A stretch of DNA of 7,287 bases. Source: an uncultured Dehalococcoidia bacterium. GTDB taxonomy: Bacteria; Chloroflexota; Dehalococcoidia; Tepidiformales; Tepidiformaceae. Positions 1-5,911 of this stretch are shown one piece after another. Every line of letters begins with the position of its first letter. The stretch's first letter is position 1. Made by a program: the position numbers and the translations under genes. The stretch is taken from the NCBI GenBank assembly GCA_937864275.1, contig CALMIW010000248.1, positions 1 to 7,287 of the forward strand. The letters run 5' to 3'. A model generated the notes under the pieces. The model saw only the letters and a program-made list of their open reading frames with translations. It was not told the DNA's origin and ran no database searches.

Positions 1-468
1 GAACCTGAACTCGGCGAATTGCGTGAACTGGTGGCCGAATTCCAGCCCAACCGCGGGCACGTGATGCCCGCGTTGCACAAGGTGCAGAACACGTACGGCT
101 ACATCCCCAGGTCAGCCTTCGAGGTGATCGCACGGCAACTGAATAGCACGCCGGCGCTTATCTACGGCGCCGCGACCTTCTATTCCGACTACCGCCTGCA
201 CCCGCCGGCAGAGACCGAAGTGGCGTGGTGCTGCGGCCCTGCCTGCCGCGTCCTGGGCGGCGACCGCGTCCGCGAGGCACTCCAGGAAGAACTCGGCATC
301 GGCCTCCACGAACAGACCGAAGACCACAAGGTCGGCCTCCATGTGGGCCAATGTGTGGGAACCTGCCATGAAGCCCCCCAGGTGTGGGTCAATGGCAAGG
401 TCAAAGGGAACCTGACACCGGAATCCGCCCGCGAGCTCGCCCGCGGACTCAAGGGTGACGCCGAATGA
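1..468 (+). CDS. NuoE/FdsG-like [2Fe-2S] subunit of an NAD-linked oxidoreductase (5' end cut by window)
   Basis: Thioredoxin-fold ferredoxin subunit of the complex I 24-kDa (NuoE) family. It carries one [2Fe-2S] cluster and works with the FMN subunit encoded next, presumably in the cytoplasm. The frame is open to base 1 with no stop. The only in-window start candidate near the edge is a TTG at 19, so I treat the gene as 5'-truncated; 155 codons are visible. Numbered from that TTG, the helical N-terminal part includes LPALHxVQ-like 'MPALHKVQNTYGYIP' (16-30) and 'IYGAATFY' (48-55). The cluster ligands are C71 and C76 (C-x4-C), then C112 and C116 (C-x3-C, 'CVGTCHEAP'). The visible length is nearer the short FdsG/HoxE-type proteins than long NuoE. 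The stop overlaps the next start (ATGA), which implies translational coupling. Family is clear; whether the complex is formate dehydrogenase, hydrogenase or another enzyme cannot be told here. Confidence 0.9.
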   Translation, partial: EPELGELRELVAEFQPNRGHVMPALHKVQNTYGYIPRSAFEVIARQLNSTPALIYGAATFYSDYRLHPPAETEVAWCCGPACRVLGGDRVREALQEELGIGLHEQTEDHKVGLHVGQCVGTCHEAPQVWVNGKVKGNLTPESARELARGLKGDAE

Positions 469-2195
469 ACACCAGGCTCGAATCCATCATCTCTGCCGCG
501 AAATCCAGTTGGGCGGCCGAACAGGCGTCCGGCCGGATCCGGATCACCGTCACGCGCGACACGTCGTCGCTCGCCCGTGGCGCCGATGAAACGATCGCCA
601 GGCTGAACGCCGCCGTCGAATCGAAGAAGCTCGTGGCCGATGTGGGCATCACTGGCTCCTGGGGCTTCTGCTGGATGGAGCCATGCGTCACCGTCCGTTC
701 GGCGGCGGGCACCCACACCATCCTCTACGGGAACGTCACCCCGGACCGCGTCGACGAGTTCATCGACGTCATCGCCTCCGGCAAAGACATGCCCGAGCTC
801 GCCCTGGGTGTCGTCGAAGGCAACCCCACGGCCGAGATCCCGCTGCTCAGCGACCACCCGTTCATGAAGGGCCAGGTCCGCCGCGTGATGGCGAACATCG
901 GGCGGATCGATCCCGAGAACATCGACCACTACCTCGCGAACGACGGCTACGCGGGCTTCGGCAAGGCCCTCGAAATGGATGCCGAGGCGATCGTGAAGGA
1001 GATGCTCGACAGCGGCCTCGGCGGCCGCGCCGGCGCGGGCTTCCCGACCGGCCGCAAGTGGGACTTCCTGCGCACGGCGACGGCCTCGCCCCGCTACCTC
1101 GTCTGCAACGCCGACGAAGGCGACCCCGGGGCGTGGGTGAACCGGGTGGTGCTCGAAGGCGACCCCCACCTGGTAATCGAAGGCATGTTGATCGCGTCGC
1201 TCGCCTGCCACGCGGACGAGGGCTACATCTACATCCGCTACGAGTATCCGCTGGCCTTCGCCCGGATGCAGAAGGCGGTGGAGCAGGCCCGCGCGAAGGG
1301 ACTTCTTGGCAAGAACATCCTCGGCAGCGGAAAAGACTTCGACCTTGTGGTGTTCCTCGGCGCCGGCGCGTATGTGTGCGGCGACGAGACGGGCCTCATG
1401 AACTCGATCGACAGCTACCGGGGGATGCCCCGGATCAAGCCGCCGTTCCCGGCCCAGGCAGGTCTCTGGAACAAGCCGACGAACGTGAACAACGTCGAGT
1501 CCTACGCGAACGCGCCGATGATCATGCGGAACGGCGCACACTGGTGGAGCTCCGTCTCCGATGCCAAGGAGAAGGGCACCAAGATGTTCACCTTCTCGGG
1601 GTCGATCAACTGGGCCGGCTGCATCGAAGTGCCCTTCGGCGCCAGCATCGGCCATGTTATCGACCAGTGGTGCGGCGGCATGCGCGAAGGCCGGACGTTC
1701 AAGGGCTTCCAGCCCGGCGGGCCGCTTTCCGGCGTTTGCGCCGCGAACCCGAACCTGACCCTGACCCTCGACCCCTACCGCGAACTGGGGCTGTTCCTCG
1801 GCGGCGGCGGCATCGTCTTCTTCGACCAATACACCTGCACGATCGACATGTGCGCCTTCTTCCTCGGATTCTGCGAGGACGAAAGTTGCGGCCGCTGCAC
1901 GACCTGCCACGGCGGCACGCAGCGCGCGGTGGAGATCATGCGCCGCATCCAGGCAGGCGGCGGACGCGAGGTGGATTTCGAGACGCTGCAGAAGCTGGTC
2001 GGGACCATGATCTGGTCCAACTGCTTCCACGGCCAGTTTGCGATGACCACGATCAAGACCGCGGTGAAAGCGTTCGCCGACGAATGGCGGGAGCACATCA
2101 TCGAGAAGCGCTGCCGCGCGGGTGTCTGCCGCGACCTGGAGAGCGGGATCGTCACGCGTCCGCGTGTCGAGGAACTCGCACTCGCAGGGAACTAA
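465..2195 (+). CDS. NuoF/FdsB-like FMN and [4Fe-4S] NAD(H)-oxidoreductase subunit
   Basis: Diaphorase subunit (576 aa) that exchanges electrons between NAD(H) and iron-sulfur clusters through FMN. Domains in order: a thioredoxin-like N-terminal domain (about 25-110) with 'GFCWMEPCV' (67-75) and 'LYGNVTPDRVDEF' (87-99); the FMN/NAD Rossmann-like core, with a glycine-rich FMN loop (184-198, 'GRAGAGFPTGRK'), 'CNADEGDPGAW' (214-224) and 'GAGAYVCGDET' (299-309); an SLBB region with 'KPTNVNNVE' (337-345); and the N3-type [4Fe-4S] domain, with ligands C475, C478, C481 and C520. The tail has 'KRCRAGVC' (548-555), which in HndC-type proteins precedes extra ferredoxin clusters, but the protein ends soon after. 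The N-terminal domain lacks most cluster cysteines, as in FdsB of NAD-dependent formate dehydrogenase. The ATG overlaps the preceding stop by four bases, with AGGGTG at 452-457 as a plausible ribosome binding site. No molybdenum or hydrogenase subunit follows. Family is certain; physiological partner is unknown. Confidence 0.93.
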   Translation: MNTRLESIISAAKSSWAAEQASGRIRITVTRDTSSLARGADETIARLNAAVESKKLVADVGITGSWGFCWMEPCVTVRSAAGTHTILYGNVTPDRVDEFIDVIASGKDMPELALGVVEGNPTAEIPLLSDHPFMKGQVRRVMANIGRIDPENIDHYLANDGYAGFGKALEMDAEAIVKEMLDSGLGGRAGAGFPTGRKWDFLRTATASPRYLVCNADEGDPGAWVNRVVLEGDPHLVIEGMLIASLACHADEGYIYIRYEYPLAFARMQKAVEQARAKGLLGKNILGSGKDFDLVVFLGAGAYVCGDETGLMNSIDSYRGMPRIKPPFPAQAGLWNKPTNVNNVESYANAPMIMRNGAHWWSSVSDAKEKGTKMFTFSGSINWAGCIEVPFGASIGHVIDQWCGGMREGRTFKGFQPGGPLSGVCAANPNLTLTLDPYRELGLFLGGGGIVFFDQYTCTIDMCAFFLGFCEDESCGRCTTCHGGTQRAVEIMRRIQAGGGREVDFETLQKLVGTMIWSNCFHGQFAMTTIKTAVKAFADEWREHIIEKRCRAGVCRDLESGIVTRPRVEELALAGN

Positions 2196-2222
2196 GGGCC
2201 TTCCGATTTCGTTGTAACGGGT

Positions 2223-2849
2223 ATGGAAAGTCGCCTTGCGCGCACAGCAAGGACTCTCATCGTCGTCGCCATCCTGGCTTCGGCGTTATCGCCGGCGGTG
2301 CTTGCGCCGAAGCCAGCCCTCGCGTGTAGCTGCGCTCCGGCGCCGAACCCGGCCGACCTCAGTTTCAGTGACACGGTCTTCTCAGGCACCGCCGTCGAGG
2401 TCGCCCCGTGGGACCGCGCCGGGTCGAGTGGAACGCTCCTCCCGGTGACGTTCGCGGTGGACCACATCTGGCTCGGCGATGCCGAGCACCTCACAATCGT
2501 CCGCACCGCGGCCCACGGGGCGTCCTGTGGCTACGAGTTCGAGGAAGGCATGCGATACCTCGTCTACGGCAAGGCGAGGGACGGCTACGTCGAGGTGAAT
2601 CTCTGCTCCGCGACCCGTCCGTACGACCACGCCGCCGTCGAAGTATTGGAAGCCGTCGCCGGAAGTGGAAGAGCAGTCGAGGGACCAGCCGCCGAAACCG
2701 CGGGGGTTTATCCGGCCGTGAGTTCGGAGCCACCCCCATCCGAAGGTGATTCGAATCAGCGCGGCTTCGTGCTCGTGGGGTTGGCGATCGTCGCAGTGGG
2801 CGTCGCGGGCGCAGTGTTCGCACTCGCCCGCCGCCGGCATTCCATCTGA
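2223..2849 (+). CDS. Exported TIMP/netrin-like domain protein with C-terminal membrane anchor
   Basis: Predicted envelope protein of 208 aa; function unknown. Residues 1-34 form a signal peptide: basic start (R4, R7, R10), hydrophobic run about 11-28, and 'ALA' at 32-34 before the predicted cut. The mature protein would begin Cys-Ser-Cys (C35, C37). The extracytoplasmic domain (35 to about 145) has a hydrophobic beta pattern ('VFSGTAVEV', 'VTFAVDHIWLG'), then 'CGYEFEEGMRYLVYG' (102-116) and 'NLCSATRP' (126-133), which matches the bacterial TIMP-like/NTR family as I know it. A Pro/Glu/Ser-rich linker (about 150-179) leads to one membrane helix (181-202) followed by RRRH, consistent with a type I topology. 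The gene starts 27 bases after the diaphorase gene without a clear Shine-Dalgarno sequence, so it may be only a co-directional neighbour. The L at -2 and A at -3 fit signal peptidase I better than a lipobox, but a lipoprotein is not excluded. Confidence 0.8.
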   Translation: MESRLARTARTLIVVAILASALSPAVLAPKPALACSCAPAPNPADLSFSDTVFSGTAVEVAPWDRAGSSGTLLPVTFAVDHIWLGDAEHLTIVRTAAHGASCGYEFEEGMRYLVYGKARDGYVEVNLCSATRPYDHAAVEVLEAVAGSGRAVEGPAAETAGVYPAVSSEPPPSEGDSNQRGFVLVGLAIVAVGVAGAVFALARRRHSI

Positions 2850-2951
2850 CAGCCCATCACTTGCACGAACGGCATCGCCGAACTCAAGAAGCGCGTCGCG
2901 GATAGGCGCAGCCGGGGCACGGCATTCCGCATCCATTCGGGACCTCGAAGC

Positions 2952-3545
2952 CTAGATCGTGCCCTTGGTGCTCGGGATGTCCCCGCCGCGGCGCGGATCG
3001 ACGCGCACTGCCGCGTCCAAGGCCCGGGCCATCGCTTTGAAGGCGGCCTCGATCTTGTGATGGTCGTTCACGCCCTCGAGCACGCGGATGTGCAGGTTCA
3101 GCTTCGCCGCGAACGCGAACGACTCCAGGAAGTGGCTGAACAGGTCCGGGGGCATGCCGCCGATTTCGCGGCCCAGCAATTTGAGATCGAGCTTCGCGTA
3201 GGGTCTGCCGCTGAGGTCGATCGCGCACATCGCCAGCGTCTCATCGAGCGGCATGTAGGCTGAGCCCGCGCGGACCAGCCCGGCCTTGTTCCCGAGTGCC
3301 TGGACGAGCGCCTCGCCGAGGGCGATCCCGATGTCTTCCACGGTGTGGTGCTGGTCGATCCAGAGGTCGCCCTGGCAGCGGACTTCGAGGTCGAAAACGC
3401 CGTGCTTCGCGATATGGCTGAGCATGTGATCCAGGAAGCCGACACCGGTCTCGGTGACGAACTTCCCGGAGCCGTCGAGGTTCAGCGAAATGTCGATGCT
3501 GGTCTCGGCCGTCCGGCGCGAAACAGTGGCGGTGCGTGCACTCAT
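2952..3545 (-). CDS. hisB: Imidazoleglycerol-phosphate dehydratase
   Basis: Monofunctional HisB (197 aa from the ATG at 3545, the usual length). It dehydrates imidazole glycerol phosphate to imidazole acetol phosphate in cytosolic histidine synthesis. Metal-binding and catalytic motifs are intact: 'FLDHMLSH' (37-44), 'DQHHTVED' (64-71), 'FSHFLESFA' (136-144) with H138, and 'NDHHKIEAAFKA' (160-171). The C-terminus has the family's DPR and PSTKG elements ('VDPRRGG', 'IPSTKG'). No phosphatase domain is fused, unlike the enterobacterial enzyme. An in-frame GTG at 3587 would add 14 residues; I prefer the ATG because the residues just after it ('MSARTATVSRRTAETSI') already resemble normal HisB N-termini. 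Neither start has a recognisable Shine-Dalgarno sequence. The gene is read on the same strand as hisC and hisD but is cut off from them by two opposite-strand genes, so it probably has its own promoter between 3546 and 3662. Confidence 0.96.
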   Translation of the reverse strand: MSARTATVSRRTAETSIDISLNLDGSGKFVTETGVGFLDHMLSHIAKHGVFDLEVRCQGDLWIDQHHTVEDIGIALGEALVQALGNKAGLVRAGSAYMPLDETLAMCAIDLSGRPYAKLDLKLLGREIGGMPPDLFSHFLESFAFAAKLNLHIRVLEGVNDHHKIEAAFKAMARALDAAVRVDPRRGGDIPSTKGTI

Positions 3546-3625
3546 AGGGGAGTTATCGCGTATTGCTGCCTTTACTCGCGGAATCACGCCAGGGGATGGG
3601 CGTCGCGCGGGCTGCTCGGGGGGCT

Positions 3626-3634
3626 TGCTACGCT
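3626..3634 (+). promoter_or_regulatory. Possible extended -10 promoter for the YdhR-like gene
   Basis: The bases TGCTACGCT fit the extended -10 pattern TGnTAnnnT, with hexamer TACGCT at 3629-3634. A transcript would start near 3641 and leave about 22 bases of leader, including the GGAG at 3651-3654. I see no -35 box at the right distance. The motif is short and the region is GC-rich, so chance is a real alternative. It lies in the 117-base space shared with the divergent hisB gene. Confidence 0.35.
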
Positions 3635-3650
3635 CGGGTCAGCCTTTGTT

Positions 3651-3654
3651 GGAG
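3651..3654 (+). promoter_or_regulatory. Ribosome binding site of the YdhR-like gene
   Basis: GGAG lies eight bases before the ATG at 3663. It picks this ATG over the longer open frame upstream, which runs back through the start of hisB on the other strand. Confidence 0.6.
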
Positions 3655-3662
3655 CACGGAAC

Positions 3663-3980
3663 ATGAGAGTCCTCATCGTCAACTTCGAACTCGTGAACAT
3701 GACCGACGCGGAACTCCGCCAGATCGCGGACGAGCTCGCGCCGGCGTTCCGCGGCGTCGCCGGTCTGGAGCGGAAGTACTGGCTCGCCGATGAAGCCACG
3801 AACACGTACGGCGGCGCCTACATCTTCGAAAGCCACGAAGCAGTCGAAGCCTACCTCGCCAGCGACATCGTGGCCGGCATCAAGTCCAACCCGCACTTCA
3901 CGAACGTGTCGATGCGCGAGTTCGGCATCCTCGAAGGGCCGACCGCGGTCACACTGCCGGGGCTCACCGCCGCCGCCTGA
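3663..3980 (+). CDS. YdhR-like small alpha/beta-barrel protein (putative monooxygenase family)
   Basis: A 105-aa cytosolic protein resembling the YdhR family, which are dimeric ferredoxin-like alpha/beta-barrel proteins related to small antibiotic-type monooxygenases. No reaction is firmly known for most members. The family pattern is visible: a first beta strand 'VLIVNFEL' (3-10), a helix (about 14-30, 'AELRQIADELAPAFRG'), the signature 'GLERKYWLADEATNTYGG' (34-51), 'YIFESHEAVEAYLAS' (53-67), a loop with NPH (76-78), and a last strand ending 'FGILEGPT' (87-94). The length is typical. The frame is open well upstream, but the ATG at 3663 has GGAG in front of it and gives a normal N-terminus. 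It is followed by the SGNH-like gene on the same strand. It lies divergent from hisB and has no obvious link to histidine synthesis. Fold assignment is fairly secure; a substrate cannot be inferred. Confidence 0.82.
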   Translation: MRVLIVNFELVNMTDAELRQIADELAPAFRGVAGLERKYWLADEATNTYGGAYIFESHEAVEAYLASDIVAGIKSNPHFTNVSMREFGILEGPTAVTLPGLTAAA

Positions 3981-4030
3981 CGACACGGCCGGTGTCACCT
4001 CGAGACGCTCGTGAATCGCGGCAAGCGGTG

Positions 4031-4036
4031 TACAGT
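4031..4036 (+). promoter_or_regulatory. Possible -10 element for leaderless transcription of the SGNH-like gene
   Basis: TACAGT matches the TAnnnT form of a -10 hexamer and ends six bases before the in-frame GTG at 4043. That is the spacing expected when transcription begins at the start codon itself. TCGTGA at 4009-4014 could be a poor -35 (16-base spacer). There is no Shine-Dalgarno sequence before the GTG. If real, it sets the gene's start at 4043, not the upstream GTG at 3992. Confidence 0.4.
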
Positions 4037-4042
4037 CTCGCC

Positions 4043-4837
4043 GTGCGCGTCCTTCTTCTCGGCAATAGCAACGATTCCGGCCAATGGTTCGAAGGCGGCA
4101 GGAAGCGCCATGAGATCGTCCAGGACCGTATGTCCGAGATCTACGGTGAACCGGTCGAGGTCATCTCCCGGAACGTCTGGCCGCGCGAAGGCATCGCAGA
4201 TACGGTCGAAGGGTGGATCGCCCGGTACGACCCTGACGTCGTGTACCTGACGATGCTCGCGTACTGGTTCCAGTACAAGTCCGTCCCGCTTCGCGTGAAA
4301 CGCCTTTTCGGGCGATTCGGCGAGAGGGCGGGCGAGGCTGGCTTCCGCCTCGCCGAGAGCCCCCGCTGGGCCTACAACCGCGTGTTTCGCGCGGTCCGGG
4401 GCGTGCTGCAGGCATCGATCGGCGGCGACGCTCCGTTCACCGAGGATGAGGTGGTCACGCGAGTCTCTGAGGTCATCGCGCGCGGGATACGGCATGAAGG
4501 GGTGGTGTTCGCCATCCAGGGAGCCGACGGCCGCACCGCCTACTCGAAGTCGAAGCGGGGGCGGCGGAAGGATGAGGCAAAACGGCTGCGCGTACACCGG
4601 GCGATGCAGGAGTTCTGCGAAGCCCACCCCGTCACCTACGAGAACTCGGAGATACCCGCCTGGGCTTCCGATCCCGAACTTGCCAAGAACCGCGTCGGCG
4701 ACGGACTGCATGCCAACGCCCGATGGCATGCCCATTCAGCCGAGTTGATCGCCAGGACCATCCAGCACGCGCTCCAAGACGCCGGACACGATCCGCCGGC
4801 GCATCAGCCCCGCCCAAGCGTGGCGAATCCGCGCTAG
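4043..4837 (+). CDS. Divergent SGNH/GDSL-hydrolase-like protein
   Basis: A 264-aa protein (from GTG 4043) that looks like a member of the SGNH hydrolase fold, a group of esterases, lipases and carbohydrate deacylases. The first strand and nucleophile loop are 'VLLLGNSNDSG' (3-13), with GNS in place of the classical GDS and S9 as candidate nucleophile. The last block is 'GDGLHANARWH' (219-229), giving the D-x-x-H pair D220 and H223. 'PDVVYLTM' (64-71) sits where the strand before the block III G-x-N-D motif is expected, but that motif is not evident; N44 ('SRNVWP') is another candidate oxyanion residue. There is no signal peptide, so a cytosolic location is likely. The middle (about 84-128) is rich in Arg and helix-forming. 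The GTG at 3992 would add 17 residues, but the protein then starts before the first beta strand with charged, unlikely sequence. The stop interlocks with that of hisC. Substrate is unknown, and activity is uncertain given the weak block III. Confidence 0.68.
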   Translation: MRVLLLGNSNDSGQWFEGGRKRHEIVQDRMSEIYGEPVEVISRNVWPREGIADTVEGWIARYDPDVVYLTMLAYWFQYKSVPLRVKRLFGRFGERAGEAGFRLAESPRWAYNRVFRAVRGVLQASIGGDAPFTEDEVVTRVSEVIARGIRHEGVVFAIQGADGRTAYSKSKRGRRKDEAKRLRVHRAMQEFCEAHPVTYENSEIPAWASDPELAKNRVGDGLHANARWHAHSAELIARTIQHALQDAGHDPPAHQPRPSVANPR

Positions 4838-5904
4838 ATTTCCCGGAGAGCGGCGATCAACCTATCCGTGTCTTCCGGCCGCCCCGCGCTGATACGGATG
4901 TAGTTCGCGAGGTCCGGCCGCTGGTAGTAGCGGACAAGGACACCCTTCGAGCGCAGCGCCGAAGCCACGTCGGCGGCGCTTCTGCCCTCCACCTCGAACA
5001 GCACGAAATTCGCCTGGGAAGGCAGCGGCTTGAGCCACCCCAGGCCCGCGCACAGCCCCGCCATGCGGTCTCGCTCCGCCACAATGCGGGCGATCGTTTC
5101 CTTGATCTCGGCGAAGTGGGCGAGGGCCGCGCGCGCGCCGGCGTCGGCGGCCACGTTCACGTTGTAGGGCTGCTTGAGCGACATCATGTGGCCGGCCAGT
5201 TCGGGATCGCTCACGGAGTAGCCGACCCGCAGCCCGGCGAGACCCGCCCACTTGCTGAACGTCCGGAGCACCACCAGGTTCCGGTGACTGGCGATCAAGG
5301 GGATGACCGACTCTCCCCCGAATTCGACGTACGCCTCATCGACCACCACGAGTGTTTCCAGCGCGCAGATTGCTTCGAGTTCGGCGCGATTGACCGAATT
5401 GCCTGTCGGGTTGTTCGGCGAGGTAAGGAAGACGATGCCGGCGCCCTGCTGGACGGCGTGCTTCAAGCCCACCACGTCCAGGTCGAAGTTCGGCCGGCGC
5501 GGCACCTCGATCGGTTTTGCCCGGGAGATCTTCGCAAGGAAGCGGTACATCCCGAAGGTCGGCGTCGGGATGGCGATCGCCTTCGGCATCACCAGCCGGA
5601 TGAGGATGTCGAGCAGGTCGTCCGCGCCGGTCCCGGCGACGACCTGCTCGGAATCGGCGCCGACAAAGCCCGCGATCGCTTCGCGCAGCGCTTCCTGGCC
5701 CGGGTCCGGGTAGATGTGGACCTGCGCCGACTGGATGGCCTTCAGCCCCTCGGGATGCGGCCCGTAGAGGTTCTCGTTCGCGTCCAGCTTTACCAGCCGG
5801 TCCACGGGAAGGCCGATTTCGGCGGCCAGCACCTCCAGCGGTTTGACCGGCGCGTACTCCTCGAGGTCCTCGAGGTCGGCTCGCAGCAACTTCCTCAGTT
5901 CCAT
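4834..5904 (-). CDS. hisC: Histidinol-phosphate aminotransferase
   Basis: PLP-dependent, fold-type I aminotransferase (356 aa) that converts imidazole acetol phosphate plus glutamate to histidinol phosphate. Numbered from the ATG at 5904: 'KLDANENLYGPHP' (39-51) is the substrate-binding N-terminal motif; 'YPDP' (65-68) follows; 'GTGADDLL' (91-98) binds the PLP phosphate; 'SPNNPTG' (162-168) supplies N165; 'DEAY' (189-192) supplies D189, which contacts the pyridine nitrogen. 'RTFSKWAGLAGLRVG' (214-228) holds the Schiff-base lysine K218 and R226, and 'YIRISAG' (335-341) holds the carboxylate-binding R337. A GTG at 5910 is in frame, but GGAGG at 5913-5917 lies only two bases from it and eight from the ATG, so the ATG is preferred. 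The gene follows hisD closely on the same strand. FSKWAG replaces the common LSKAFG, a mild variation. General aromatic aminotransferases are close relatives, but the his context supports HisC. Confidence 0.95.
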   Translation of the reverse strand: MELRKLLRADLEDLEEYAPVKPLEVLAAEIGLPVDRLVKLDANENLYGPHPEGLKAIQSAQVHIYPDPGQEALREAIAGFVGADSEQVVAGTGADDLLDILIRLVMPKAIAIPTPTFGMYRFLAKISRAKPIEVPRRPNFDLDVVGLKHAVQQGAGIVFLTSPNNPTGNSVNRAELEAICALETLVVVDEAYVEFGGESVIPLIASHRNLVVLRTFSKWAGLAGLRVGYSVSDPELAGHMMSLKQPYNVNVAADAGARAALAHFAEIKETIARIVAERDRMAGLCAGLGWLKPLPSQANFVLFEVEGRSAADVASALRSKGVLVRYYQRPDLANYIRISAGRPEDTDRLIAALREI

Positions 5905-5911
5905 CTCCACG

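Noticed and set aside
1746..1774. Short tandem-like repeat CTGACC CTGACC CTCGACC inside the NuoF-like gene.
   Set aside because: It encodes part of 'NLTLTLDP', is in frame and too short to be a meaningful repeat element.
189..2096. A 635-codon open frame on the minus strand opposite the diaphorase genes.
   Set aside because: It is antisense to two well-supported family members. Its translation is low-complexity (rich in Ala, Arg, His, Asp and Val) with no recognisable motif, as expected from GC-rich codon bias on the other strand.
683..2329. A 548-codon plus-strand frame overlapping the NuoF-like gene and running into the TIMP-like gene.
   Set aside because: The translation is almost entirely Arg, Pro, Gly and His, typical of a shifted frame in GC-rich coding DNA, and it conflicts with two supported genes.
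2850..2951. Possible intrinsic terminator between the TIMP-like gene and hisB (short inverted repeats such as CGGCATCGCCG and GCCGGGGCACGGC).
   Set aside because: The stems are only four base pairs and no T-run follows on either strand. In GC-rich DNA such pairs are expected by chance.
3345..3662. An N-terminal extension of the YdhR-like gene upstream of 3663.
   Set aside because: It runs antisense through the start of hisB, has no conserved pattern, and the ATG at 3663 has its own GGAG and gives a family-typical length.
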